Below, piece after piece: positions 23,212 through 31,530 of a DNA stretch of 64,000 bases. Below the pieces are notes generated by a model. The model was given only the letters and a program-made list of their open reading frames with translations. It was not told the origin of the DNA and did no database searches. The first letter of the stretch is position 1; each line of letters starts with the position of its first letter. A program made the translations under genes and the position numbers. Source of the stretch: Teretinema sp942493045 (lineage in GTDB: Bacteria > Spirochaetota > Spirochaetia > Treponematales > Treponemataceae); contig OW818665.1 of the NCBI GenBank assembly GCA_942493045.1, forward strand, positions 3,038,001 through 3,102,000, given 5' to 3'.

Positions 23212-24063
23212 ATGACGCAAAGCGCCGCCGTAACCATAACCATTTTAGCCGATAACACCGCCTCTCCGCCCTTTGCCGGAGAGCACGGGTTTTCGGCCTT
23301 CCTGGACTTTGGAATGGAGCGTTCGGCGCTGCTGTTCGATACCGGGCAGGGCGTGCTGTTCGAAAACGCCGCCGCCGCGGGAGTCGACCTTTCCCGGGTC
23401 GGCGTCATCGCGCTCAGCCATGGGCACTATGACCATACCAACGCTCTCCCCGGTTTTATCGCGCGCTATCCAGATGTCAGCGTCGCCGCCTCCGACCAGA
23501 TCGGCCGGGGGCATTGGAGCCTCAGTACCGGAAAGGTCCGCGATATCGCTCTGCAGAGCGCCTCGCGCTCGGCACTGGAAAGTCTACCCGTCCCGCAACG
23601 GTTGCTTTTTTCTGACAGACTATCCCTGTTTGACGGACAGCTGACGCTGCAAACCGCTATTCCCCGCCGGCATCCTTTGGAACTTCCTTCTCCCGTGTTA
23701 TTCGCGGACCGGGAGTGTACCGTTCCGGATACCGTTCCCGAGGAGACGGTGTTGTGTTTTCGCGCTTCAGGCGGTCTGGTCATTCTGACCGGCTGCTGCC
23801 ACGCCGGGCTGATTAACACCTGCGAGGCGGTGCGCGCCGTTGCCGGGGTCAGCGAAATTGACACCGTCATTGGCGGCTTTCATCTAGCCGGTGTTTCCGC
23901 ATCCCGGCTAAAGGCCACCGCCGACTATCTTGCTGAGCGTAAGGTGCGCCAGGTGTGTCCCTGCCACTGTACCGGCGAGGAAGCGGTCCTGTACCTGGAA
24001 AAGTCCCTTGGCGAGCGCGTTGTCCGAGCGCGCTCTGGAAAATCTTTTTCTTTTTCGCTATGA
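23212..24063 (+). CDS. Metallo-beta-lactamase-fold hydrolase
   Basis: A 283-residue MBL-fold protein of the subgroup often named 7,8-dihydropterin-6-methyl-4-(beta-D-ribofuranosyl)-aminobenzene-phosphate synthase. The metal motif is SHGHYDHT near residue 70; later metal ligands are in LTGCCHAGLINT and GGFHLAG, with a final CPCHCTG. That annotation is inherited from an archaeal pterin enzyme and is probably wrong here; a pterin or cofactor link to molybdenum is possible but speculative. It follows the third NifX-like gene by four bases and is likely the last ORP-operon gene proper. Confidence 0.87.
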   Translation: MTQSAAVTITILADNTASPPFAGEHGFSAFLDFGMERSALLFDTGQGVLFENAAAAGVDLSRVGVIALSHGHYDHTNALPGFIARYPDVSVAASDQIGRGHWSLSTGKVRDIALQSASRSALESLPVPQRLLFSDRLSLFDGQLTLQTAIPRRHPLELPSPVLFADRECTVPDTVPEETVLCFRASGGLVILTGCCHAGLINTCEAVRAVAGVSEIDTVIGGFHLAGVSASRLKATADYLAERKVRQVCPCHCTGEEAVLYLEKSLGERVVRARSGKSFSFSL

Positions 24064-24070
24064 TGGGGCG

Positions 24071-24562
24071 ATGAACAGCGAATACGAAGCGATCCTGGCC
24101 AAGAGCCGGGCCCAGAAAAAAGAAATACTCCACAAATTGGCCCACCTTTCCAAATTCAATAAAAACGGCTTTGACCGCATCGTGCGGGGCTATCACGAAG
24201 CCGTCTTCAAGAATATTGACTGTCTGCAGTGCGGGAATTGCTGCCGGCTGATCGGGCCGCGTCTGCGCGACAAGGATTATAAAGTCCTGGCTAAAGAAGA
24301 TTGCCTCACACCTAAAAATTATATGATGGACTATCTCAAAGACGACGGTGATAGCGGTTTTTACCTGTTCCGGGAATTGCCCTGTCCGTATATCAATGAA
24401 GATAACCGTTGCTCGGTGTATGAGAAGCGCCCTCTGTCCTGCGAGGAGTTTCCCTACACTGACGGTCACAATATCCAAAAACACCTGGTAAGGCTCGGTC
24501 ATTCAGCCATGGTCTGCCCGGCCGCCGCGCTGATAGCGGAACGCGTAATCAAGGAGTATTAA
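24071..24562 (+). CDS. YkgJ-family cysteine-cluster protein
   Basis: A 163-residue protein of the YkgJ (CxxCxxCC) family, presumed metal-binding, possibly Zn or Fe-S. Visible: a basic helical N-terminus, CLQCGNCCRLIG near residue 55, then CPYINEDNRCSVYEKRPLSCEEFP, which completes the set. Start is ATG 24071; the open frame extends further upstream but overlaps the MBL gene in another frame and lacks family similarity. It is seven bases after the MBL gene, so cotranscription with the ORP operon is likely. Confidence 0.86.
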   Translation: MNSEYEAILAKSRAQKKEILHKLAHLSKFNKNGFDRIVRGYHEAVFKNIDCLQCGNCCRLIGPRLRDKDYKVLAKEDCLTPKNYMMDYLKDDGDSGFYLFRELPCPYINEDNRCSVYEKRPLSCEEFPYTDGHNIQKHLVRLGHSAMVCPAAALIAERVIKEY

Positions 24563-24564
24563 CA

Positions 24565-25041
24565 ATGGATCAACAGAACGAAAATCAGGAAACCCCGTCG
24601 ACGGTTTCGCCGAACCCGACTGACAGCGCGCCTCTGTTAGCCAGGATACGTTCCTCCGCTGCCTGGTTTTACTGGATCGCGGGACTGTCTCTGGTAAATT
24701 CGATTGTCACCTACTTTAAGGCCTCGGTGCAGTTCACAATCGGGCTGATGTCTTCCCAGGTACTGGACGCGATCATCGGTTCGATTGAGGCCGGCGTGTT
24801 GCGTAACGTGGCCATCGGTTTTGACGCCTTGCTGATTTTCGTCTTTGCCCTGTTGGCTTATTATGCCGGACAGCTGAAGCGCTGGGCCTTTATTACCGGT
24901 ATGGTTTTGTACATCCTGGATTCAGGCCTCGCTTTATTCTTCCAGGATTATATTTCCTTCGGCTTCCATGTATTCGCCCTGGTAATGATTTTTAAGGGCT
25001 TTTCGGCCTTGAACGCGCTCCGGAAAAACGGAGCGATTTAA
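24565..25041 (+). CDS. Hypothetical four-helix membrane protein
   Basis: A 158-residue protein not recognised by family. The first ~30 residues are polar and proline-rich; four hydrophobic segments follow (SAAWFYWIAGLSLVNSIVTY, a segment near 80-105 with ALLIFVFALLAYYAG, ITGMVLYILDSGLALFF and FGFHVFALVMIFKGF). SD AAGGAG precedes it within the end of the upstream gene. Two bases after the YkgJ gene. Confidence 0.72.
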   Translation: MDQQNENQETPSTVSPNPTDSAPLLARIRSSAAWFYWIAGLSLVNSIVTYFKASVQFTIGLMSSQVLDAIIGSIEAGVLRNVAIGFDALLIFVFALLAYYAGQLKRWAFITGMVLYILDSGLALFFQDYISFGFHVFALVMIFKGFSALNALRKNGAI

Positions 25042-25042
25042 A

Positions 25043-25824
25043 GTGCGGCAGCGGCGTACGGATGTTTACCGTAAGCTCTCGATTCACGGCTTTGACCTGG
25101 TCAAGAACGGGCATAATTTTTTCGCGCTGCTGGAATTCGATATTACCGCTTTGCGCGCGGTGCTGCGCGCTAAACGTGTCGCGGGATCCGGCGGTTCGCT
25201 GTTTTCTTTTATGCTAAAGGCTATCGGCGCCTGTCTGCGCGACTTTCCGGAATTCAACTCGATGATCAGTTTGCGCAGGACCACAACGTTTTTGATACGG
25301 TTGACGTCAATGTGCCGATCGAGCTTGAGGAAGGCGGGAAGAAAATCAACCGCCAGCTGATCATCCGCGATATCAACTCCAAAACCATTACCCAGGTTGA
25401 CGCTGAAATTGAAAACGGCCGGCGTAATTCGGATAATGTAAAAGGTTTTATCGATTCCAAAATGGCAATCGCGGTACTGGACCGTCTTCCCGGTTTTTTG
25501 GTCAAGCTGCTGTTCAAGGCGGCCATGCTCAGCCATAAGCGCATCCGGGATTTATCCGGCACGGTGTTCGTGACCTCTGTTTCGATGTTCTCGACCGTTC
25601 CCGGTTTTATCATTCCCTACGCCGGCGGCCCGAAGGCCGTTTCCTTCGCCATCGGTAGTTCAGTAAAAAAACCGGTAGTCATCAAAAACGAAATCGTGAT
25701 CCGCGAGATGATCAACATTACCGCCACCTTCAATCACGACAGCGTGGACGGCGCCCCGGCCGCCCGCTTCATCAACCAATTGCGCATGTATATAGAAAAA
25801 GAGTATGAGAGTCTGCTGGGATGA
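25043..25824 (+). pseudogene. 2-oxoacid dehydrogenase acyltransferase-like gene, frameshifted
   Basis: Two overlapping frames together make one protein of the chloramphenicol/dihydrolipoyl acyltransferase catalytic fold. The first frame (GTG 25043) gives YRKLSIHGFDLVKNGHNFFA through LRDFPEFNS; the second continues with DDQFAQDHNVFDTVDVNVP and contains the active-site motif NHDSVDGAPAARF (HxxxDG). One missing base between 25260 and 25261 would restore a reading frame of about 260 residues. There is no lipoyl domain, as in the short stand-alone members found in anaerobes. It may be a real pseudogene or a sequencing error; atpA has the same kind of lesion. Confidence 0.72.
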
Positions 25825-25864
25825 AGCAGTTGTCTTGTTAATGGATAAACTAAAGGAGTCCGAA

Positions 25865-26473
25865 ATGAAAAAAGGTTTTTATGGATTAGCTATGCTGGTT
25901 TCAGTGTTTCTGTTAGTGTCCTGCGCTACGGCAGGTGCCGCTGGAATGAATGATGATGAAACGTTCGATGTTCTTGGGCTTAAAGACCGCACTCAGCTGG
26001 ACAAGCATTTTTCGGACATGGACGCGCTGGTGCAGCTCAGTCTGCCCAATATGCCCATCCCGATGACAACCGCGATAACTATGAACAGTCATGGCCCCAT
26101 CAGTATTAAAAGCACGGATGGCAGCGGTTTTGAAGTGCTGGATTGCCGGATAACTTTTACCAAAGAAGCTTTGGCAGATGACGGGAAGGTACTCAAGGAA
26201 TACATAACCTACTATAAGCCGAGAAGCTATGTTATAAACTCACTTAACGGTTTGTCAAAGAAAGGCGAGATTGATTTTGAAAGATTTCTCAGAAGCCTGA
26301 AAGAAAGTGATTTGTACTCGGTCTCGGACGGTGATGCCAGACAGCCTGATACAAATAGCTTTGCGGTATTACGATCCAGAGAAATTTATAATTTTACGGT
26401 TCTGGATGCCGCGGGTAAGACTTATGCAATTCAGATATTCATCGAAACTATGGAAGAATCCGGGAATCTATAA
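25865..26473 (+). CDS. Hypothetical lipoprotein
   Basis: A 202-residue lipoprotein, family not recognised. Signal peptide MKKGFYGLAMLVSVFLLVSC with Cys20 as the lipidated residue; the mature part starts with a flexible ATAGAAG stretch and then alternates short strands and helices. ATG 25865 has a strong AAAGGAG six bases upstream, which decides the start over an in-frame ATG 60 bases earlier. It follows the broken acyltransferase gene by 40 bases. Confidence 0.78.
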   Translation: MKKGFYGLAMLVSVFLLVSCATAGAAGMNDDETFDVLGLKDRTQLDKHFSDMDALVQLSLPNMPIPMTTAITMNSHGPISIKSTDGSGFEVLDCRITFTKEALADDGKVLKEYITYYKPRSYVINSLNGLSKKGEIDFERFLRSLKESDLYSVSDGDARQPDTNSFAVLRSREIYNFTVLDAAGKTYAIQIFIETMEESGNL

Positions 26474-26498
26474 TAAATCTTACAGCTCCTGCGCCTTT

Positions 26499-26777
26499 CT
26501 ATCTCCTGAACAGCCATAGACCGAACAGTATCATATAGATGGTTAAGTAGAGGCGATAGAAATTGCGCAGCTTGATATAGTCGCTGTTAGCCGGATACAG
26601 GGTGGTGAACAGAGCCTGTAGTTCCTTGAGGAAACGGGGTTGAATGTTTATGAGCCAGCTATCAGTTTGGTAGACCAGTTTCCGGAACTTGCTGCGGTAA
26701 TAGCCGAGCGGCAGTCCCCAAACAGCGAACAGCACGTACCAAATATTTTTTTGCAGCCAGTTTAATAAAGAATTCAT
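26499..26777 (-). CDS. Small hypothetical membrane protein
   Basis: A 92-residue protein with two hydrophobic stretches (NIWYVLFAVWGLPLGYY and LYLTIYMILFGLWLF) and a basic middle; function unknown. I start at ATG 26777. There is no Shine-Dalgarno, but TTGCCT, 18 bases, TATCTT (26789-26784, minus) and then exactly six bases precede the ATG, predicting a leaderless mRNA; this argues against the 29-codon-longer frame. Convergent with the lipoprotein gene on its left and divergent from the lipocalin gene. Confidence 0.62.
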   Translation of the reverse strand: MNSLLNWLQKNIWYVLFAVWGLPLGYYRSKFRKLVYQTDSWLINIQPRFLKELQALFTTLYPANSDYIKLRNFYRLYLTIYMILFGLWLFRR

Positions 26778-26888
26778 ACTAACAAGATAATCGATTGATG
26801 TTATATTAGGCAAACATTTTGATGACTTTTTTGGCGATCGGTAGTTTTTTATCGTATATTTCAATTGTTGATTGTAAAAGGAGTGGTT

Positions 26889-27440
26889 ATGAAAAGTCTA
26901 CATAAACGTCTTGTAGTGGTAATTGGGTTGCTGATGCTTTGCGGAGGTTTTATGGTTTCAGGAGCTAAGGCCGAGAGCACTTCTCATATCGATACGGTGA
27001 GCACGGTTGATCTGTCTCGTTTTGAGGGTACCTGGTATGAACTGTCCCGGATACCGATTCCGATCGCTGATGATTGGGTTAATACGGTTGATATTTACAT
27101 CCGCAATTCCGACGGTTCTTGGTCGGTACGCTATGAGGGAAACAAGGGCACGCCGGAAGGTAAACGCAAAGTACTTAAACAGCGGTTAAGAATACCCGAT
27201 GCTTCTCAACCTGGAGAAATGCAGGTCAGTTTTTTGCCATTGATATGGGCCGATTATCGTCTGATTTATTTGAGCGATGATTACCGTTTTATGCTGGTGA
27301 CCAGCAAGACCATGGACATGCTCTGGCTGATGAGCAGCGAATCCAATCCGTCCGAGGAAGAATACAGCGCGCTCGTCGAGCAGGCCGCCGGACTGGGTTT
27401 TGACACAGCCCGGCTGGAAAGGGTTTTACAGAGCTACTGA
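26889..27440 (+). CDS. Bacterial lipocalin (Blc-like), secreted
   Basis: A 183-residue lipocalin. N-terminal signal peptide with hydrophobic core VVVIGLLMLCGGFMVSG; no Cys in a lipobox, so it is probably cleaved at AKA and periplasmic or released. The lipocalin signature FEGTWYELSRIPIP follows at about residue 45 (GxW motif), and WADYRLIYLSDDYRFMLVTS gives the second structurally conserved region. Bacterial lipocalins bind lipids or lysophospholipids and respond to envelope stress. AAAGGAG precedes ATG 26889. Confidence 0.88.
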   Translation: MKSLHKRLVVVIGLLMLCGGFMVSGAKAESTSHIDTVSTVDLSRFEGTWYELSRIPIPIADDWVNTVDIYIRNSDGSWSVRYEGNKGTPEGKRKVLKQRLRIPDASQPGEMQVSFLPLIWADYRLIYLSDDYRFMLVTSKTMDMLWLMSSESNPSEEEYSALVEQAAGLGFDTARLERVLQSY

Positions 27441-27444
27441 TGAA

Positions 27445-27478
27445 AACCTCGAAAAACATATATACGTTTTTCGAGGTT
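27445..27478. terminator. Bidirectional terminator hairpin
   Basis: AACCTCGAAAAAC (27445-27457) pairs perfectly with 27466-27478 across an eight-base loop. It lies between the convergent lipocalin and lipoprotein genes. Confidence 0.75.
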
Positions 27479-27487
27479 ATTTAATTG

Positions 27488-28051
27488 CTAGTTGTTGATG
27501 TTATCGATAAAAAGGTCCTGCCACTGCCAGGTTGCCCAAGCGGTTTTTTCCAGGCGTGGCTTAAAATTCGACTCTACGGTGCTGTACTCAATATTTCCCT
27601 GGAAGCGGGAAGTGTTGTTTGTGCCGTTGCTGGTGCAAATTATTTTCCCCAGGTTGTTAATAACCCCTTCTTGAACAGTAAAACTGATATCAGAGCCTGG
27701 TGTGACATAAAAACTGGACCAGGCGCCGTTACTGGATTCAACTTTCAGGTACAGTTTGGTGAAGCGGTAGGAACCGGGGAGCATTTCAAGAGAATATAAC
27801 ATACCCATACCGTTTGCTTTAATTACGATATCCTTGCCGCGGGTGCGGTCATAAAAGGTAAGTTCAATACCGCGCAGCACCCGGCCGTTAATGGAAGCCT
27901 GTCCATAGTTTTGGTAGCCGCTGGCAATGCTCTCGACCTGGCCGACAACTAAAACCTTTCCGTCTACTGGCTCGGGAAAAGAGGCGCATCCGCTGAGCGC
28001 CAGTATTGCCACGCAGGTCAGCAGATAAAGTCCACGTACATAGATTTTCAT
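27488..28051 (-). CDS. Hypothetical lipoprotein
   Basis: A 187-residue lipoprotein of unknown function. Signal peptide ends at LALSGC (Cys22). The mature region is beta-rich: a strand-loop pattern with RVLRGIELTFYDRTRGKDIV and MLPGSYRFTKLYLKVES suggests a transthyretin/Ig-like sandwich (inference). AAAGGAG precedes the ATG; TTGAAC, 17 bases, TATTCT form a promoter just upstream. It lies next to the glucan locus but reads from its own promoter. Confidence 0.75.
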   Translation of the reverse strand: MKIYVRGLYLLTCVAILALSGCASFPEPVDGKVLVVGQVESIASGYQNYGQASINGRVLRGIELTFYDRTRGKDIVIKANGMGMLYSLEMLPGSYRFTKLYLKVESSNGAWSSFYVTPGSDISFTVQEGVINNLGKIICTSNGTNNTSRFQGNIEYSTVESNFKPRLEKTAWATWQWQDLFIDNINN

Positions 28052-28132
28052 ATTGACTCCTTTGGCAGAGAATAGTCAATTTATCTTTTTCGTTCAAGTC
28101 CGGAGTTTTTTTCGCGTTCGGTTTTAAAACAA

Positions 28133-28165
28133 CAGCCGGACTGGGTTTTTACCCAAGTCCGGCTG
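28133..28165 (-). terminator. Terminator of the GH17/CBM operon
   Basis: A strong GC-rich hairpin (CAGCCGGACT ... AGTCCGGCTG, extended by GGGT/ACCC with one bulge). On the minus strand it is followed by TTGTTTT, fitting a Rho-independent terminator for the four-gene minus-strand operon. Confidence 0.8.
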
Positions 28166-28202
28166 GTAAGAGTTTTGCGAGGCTATTGATCGCTGAAGAA
28201 GA

Positions 28203-29954
28203 TTAATCCCTTGTCCAGCGCACGCGGTCGATAAAAAAAGGCGAGGTGCCGCCGCTGGCCGGGGTGTTGCCGGTGATTCCATATCGGTTGGCGATAACGA
28301 AGGTGTCCGCAACCACTGCTAGTTCCCCTGGGGTAATGCCGCTCAGTGCGAGCAGACTGGCGACGGGAATGGCAACCTCGTGCCACTGGTTGTCGTTGGC
28401 GTAACCGAAGCTGTTGGCTGCCGGATTGACTGAAATGTAAACATCCTTGGTGCCACGGAACCCGATTTCTATAACGCCCGGATAGGCGCTTTTTATGTTG
28501 AAGCGCAGATGTCCGCCGCTGAACAGCGAAAGATTTTCCCTGGCGTTATTATCCACGCCCTGGGTCGCGGCCATGGCCATGCCCCAGCCCCAGGACAGCG
28601 TGGAGGGAGTAATCCTGACAGCTTCGCCGGTACCTTCTTCGTTACCATTGGCAACCGGCGCGGCGCTGGCGGTGACGCCATTTTCCCAGGCGCTCCATTT
28701 CCAACCGGTCCAGACCGAACGCAGCGTGACGTCTGCGGTGGGAGCCCCATTGCCGTACAGCCAGTAGGTTGATGAACTGACGGCGGTACTGGTCTTATAC
28801 CAAAAAGCGTCATCCATGGTATAGCCGGTCCCGGAGAGCACATACTTGGGGGCGCGGTCTACGGTGAATAAGCCCCAGTTATCGTCGTCACCCTTCCAGG
28901 GCTCGTCAAAGGCCTCAAAGTAGAAAACGCCGAGCGGGCTGTCGGCGTCCTTACCCGCTCCGTAGACCCAGTCCTGCAAACGGTCGTAATACATCTTCTG
29001 GTTAACCGGATTGGCGCCGTTATCCAGGAATTTCCCGGTATCGGTCCAGCCGGTTTCGCCGATGAATATCGGTACCTCAATGCCGCGGGCAGTCAAGGCA
29101 GAGCGGGCGTCGCGGATGTTCTTTTTGGCGTAGGCCAGGGCGGCGTCCATCATGGCTACGGCCCGGGCGGTACCCTCCGCTACGGCTTCCTGTCGCCAGT
29201 CCCAGGTGAAAATGTCATAGGGCTCGCTGTAAAAGGGATCGGCCAGAGCATAGGTATGCAGGGCCAAAAAATCAACAGCGGCTGCGACTTCGGCCAGCTC
29301 GGAGGCGTTGGCGTAGGGGGCGCCCAGTTCATTGACGAAGGTAAAAGGCTCGAAATTATCGTTAGTGCCTACCGGTTGGGAAACCCGGCTGCGTACCGCT
29401 GTGATGTAGTTTTTCATCTCCAGGGGCGGGACTTTCAGGAAGGACCAGTCCACCATTGTCTCGTTGCCGACGCTGAGCGCGACGACGCAGTCGCGGTAGT
29501 TATTGGCCAGCTCCACGGCTTTGTTGATCTGTTCCCAGTTGGCGCTGTCATCCGTGGCCGCCGGACCGGAAATCCACACACCGAGCAGTACCTTAAGGTC
29601 CAGGTTGTGGTCGTGAATTACCTTTATGGCGCGCTCTCCATGAGTGGAGACGTCGTAGAGCCGGATCCAGCCGAAACCGTTGGCGATTAATAATTCTAGA
29701 TCCTGTTTGATCTGGGCTTCACTGGGGTAGACTTGCGTACTCGGGCTTTGCCCGGCGCGGTAGCCGGAGTAAGCTACGGCTTTGCGCGAGAGAACCTCGG
29801 CGGGGAACTCCCGGCGGGTAATGCTTCCGGATGTAGACTCGACGTATTTGTCCGGGAACAGGGTGGGGCCGTCGCAGGAAAGCACGAGCATCGCGATCAG
29901 CGCGGCCTGAAGAATCAATTTCATGGAAGAACTGATATTAGAAATCATGAGCAT
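28203..29954 (-). CDS. GH17-type beta-1,3-glucanase lipoprotein with C-terminal carbohydrate-binding-like domain
   Basis: A 583-residue lipoprotein (lipobox LVLSC, Cys27). Residues ~55-390 form a GH17-like TIM barrel: AVAYSGYRAGQSP at the start, LIANGFGWIRLYDVSTHGE, the acid/base Glu in ALSVGNETMVDW and the nucleophile Glu in VPIFIGETGWTD. The last ~170 residues resemble the beta-sandwich found in the neighbouring 30019-31470 lipoprotein (SAYPGVIEIGFRG, NQWHEVAIPVASLL) and probably bind glucan. GH17 enzymes cleave beta-1,3-glucan or act as transglycosylases. AGGAGG with five bases' spacing fixes ATG 29954. Last gene of the minus-strand operon. Confidence 0.86.
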   Translation of the reverse strand: MLMISNISSSMKLILQAALIAMLVLSCDGPTLFPDKYVESTSGSITRREFPAEVLSRKAVAYSGYRAGQSPSTQVYPSEAQIKQDLELLIANGFGWIRLYDVSTHGERAIKVIHDHNLDLKVLLGVWISGPAATDDSANWEQINKAVELANNYRDCVVALSVGNETMVDWSFLKVPPLEMKNYITAVRSRVSQPVGTNDNFEPFTFVNELGAPYANASELAEVAAAVDFLALHTYALADPFYSEPYDIFTWDWRQEAVAEGTARAVAMMDAALAYAKKNIRDARSALTARGIEVPIFIGETGWTDTGKFLDNGANPVNQKMYYDRLQDWVYGAGKDADSPLGVFYFEAFDEPWKGDDDNWGLFTVDRAPKYVLSGTGYTMDDAFWYKTSTAVSSSTYWLYGNGAPTADVTLRSVWTGWKWSAWENGVTASAAPVANGNEEGTGEAVRITPSTLSWGWGMAMAATQGVDNNARENLSLFSGGHLRFNIKSAYPGVIEIGFRGTKDVYISVNPAANSFGYANDNQWHEVAIPVASLLALSGITPGELAVVADTFVIANRYGITGNTPASGGTSPFFIDRVRWTRD

Positions 29955-30018
29955 GGGAGCCTCCTGGAATATGCCGGAGCGCAGGCTGTGAACCCGCGCT
30001 CCGGAAGTTTAGTTGGGA

Positions 30019-31470
30019 TCAGGGTGCCGGGGGTGCGGCGAAGTAGACATTGTCCAGATAGAAATTCTGCAGGGCGGCGCCGTTGTTGCCGACCAGTACC
30101 AGCTGGGAAATGTGTTCGAGCGTGGCCAAGGCGCTGTAATTCAGGGAGGACTGGGTCCACGCGTCCTGTGTAACGCTGGCCAGCGGCACGGTTAAATCCA
30201 CGTCATCGCCTCCGCCATAGGCGCCGTCGGCGCCGAAATCGACGACCTTGATCGCCAGGGCGGTGCCGTCATCGGTCCAGTAGTCAAAGTACAGCGTGGT
30301 TCGTCCGCCGATATTGGTTGCCGGAATATCAACCCCGTTGTAGCCGTTGGGATCGAGGAAGGTCAGCCTCTTCACGTTGGCGCCGTCAACCGCCACGTCG
30401 GTTACCGAGGCATTGGTTGACCAGCCGGTCTGCCAGGTGCTTACCGCGATATCGGTATAGGTAGCGGTGCTGTTGTACAGAGAAATAACATCGATCGGGT
30501 CTGGCGTGGGGGCGGCCGGCCGGTCTGCGGGACCGCTGGCCGGTTCCGGCAGACTGACGCCGGAGTAGAAATTAACCTGGTTACCGTCGCTGTCCACAAA
30601 GTCGATGTCGCCGATTTCGAAGGACTCCCCACCGGTCAGGCTGGTTGTGTCTCCGGCGCTTGAACCCCAGAAAAAGGCCAGCGCGGTTTTGACAGAGGCG
30701 GTGGAGACGTCACCGAAGATCGTGGCCACGGGGACTGTTACCTCGACCCAGTCGGTCATGGCTGTTACGCCGAGGGCGGCCAGCGTGGAGGTGCGGTCGG
30801 CTCCGGCGGAAGGCTGGGCTACCAGAGTCAGATTGCCGGGATCGATATCGGCGGAGCGGATCTTAAAGATGATCGATTCGACATTGGAAAGGTCGTAGTT
30901 GCCGATGTAGGTGGAGGGCTTCTGTACCAGGGCCGCGGCGCCGGACCAGCCGGAGGGATGCGCGTTAAAGGTGACCTTCAATGCCGTGGTGTTGTCGGTA
31001 TTTTCCCAGGTGTCTCCGGATTCCCAGGACGTCAGCAGCGCGTATTCCACATCGGCCTCCGCCAGAGTCAGCACGTAGGTCAGGGCGCTATCGGAGAATA
31101 TAGCTGTCGGCGCGGTGATGGTTTCAACCGTGACGCTTACGCTCGCTTCCTTTGTACCGGAGGTGACCGTTATTACCGCGGTACCGTCGCTGACGGCGGT
31201 GATCAAGCCGGAGTCAACTGTGGCAACGCCAGTATCATTTGAAGCCCATTGCCCGTCACTGATGGTCGTGGTTTCGCCGTTTGACCAGCTGCCGGTAACC
31301 GTGACCGCCCTGGTTTGCCCGACGTTCAGGTTAGCCGCCGCCGGATTGACCGATAAACTGGTAAGGGTGACCGTTGTCGGGTTTGGGCTTTCCGCACTGG
31401 GGCAGCCGGTCAGGACCAGCAGGGTTGAGAGTATCGCTGTCGCGATAACTGCGCTGAGTGTTTTCTTCAT
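30019..31470 (-). CDS. Surface glycan-binding lipoprotein with BIG2 and tandem CBM-like domains
   Basis: A 483-residue lipoprotein (lipobox LTGC, Cys23). Residues ~35-115 are a bacterial Ig-like BIG2 domain (LSVNPAAANLNVGQTRAVTV, ASNDTGVATVDSGLITAVSD, GTAVITVTSG). Two beta-sandwich domains follow, ~130-300 and ~330-480, separated by a Pro-rich linker (PADRPAAPTPDP); both end in the ... DNVYF/GDIDFVD pattern of CBM-type galactose-binding folds. No catalytic motif is visible. It looks like a surface glycan-binding protein for the same beta-1,3-glucan as its neighbours. Strong AGGAGG site. Confidence 0.75.
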   Translation of the reverse strand: MKKTLSAVIATAILSTLLVLTGCPSAESPNPTTVTLTSLSVNPAAANLNVGQTRAVTVTGSWSNGETTTISDGQWASNDTGVATVDSGLITAVSDGTAVITVTSGTKEASVSVTVETITAPTAIFSDSALTYVLTLAEADVEYALLTSWESGDTWENTDNTTALKVTFNAHPSGWSGAAALVQKPSTYIGNYDLSNVESIIFKIRSADIDPGNLTLVAQPSAGADRTSTLAALGVTAMTDWVEVTVPVATIFGDVSTASVKTALAFFWGSSAGDTTSLTGGESFEIGDIDFVDSDGNQVNFYSGVSLPEPASGPADRPAAPTPDPIDVISLYNSTATYTDIAVSTWQTGWSTNASVTDVAVDGANVKRLTFLDPNGYNGVDIPATNIGGRTTLYFDYWTDDGTALAIKVVDFGADGAYGGGDDVDLTVPLASVTQDAWTQSSLNYSALATLEHISQLVLVGNNGAALQNFYLDNVYFAAPPAP

Positions 31471-31494
31471 TTTTTTTCCTCCTAAAGTCTGTGT

Positions 31495-31513
31495 GCAGGC
31501 TTAACCGGCCTGC
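31495..31513 (-). repeat. Intergenic hairpin within the glucan operon
   Basis: GCAGGC and GCCTGC flank a seven-base loop between the barrel-fusion gene and the BIG2 lipoprotein gene. No T-run; it may stabilise one part of the polycistronic message. Confidence 0.35.
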
Positions 31514-31530
31514 GCGGTGTGTCGCATCGA

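Noticed and set aside
23930..24070. Extended start for the YkgJ-type protein
   Set aside because: The extension overlaps the end of the MBL-fold gene in another frame and has no family similarity; ATG 24071 is the conserved start.
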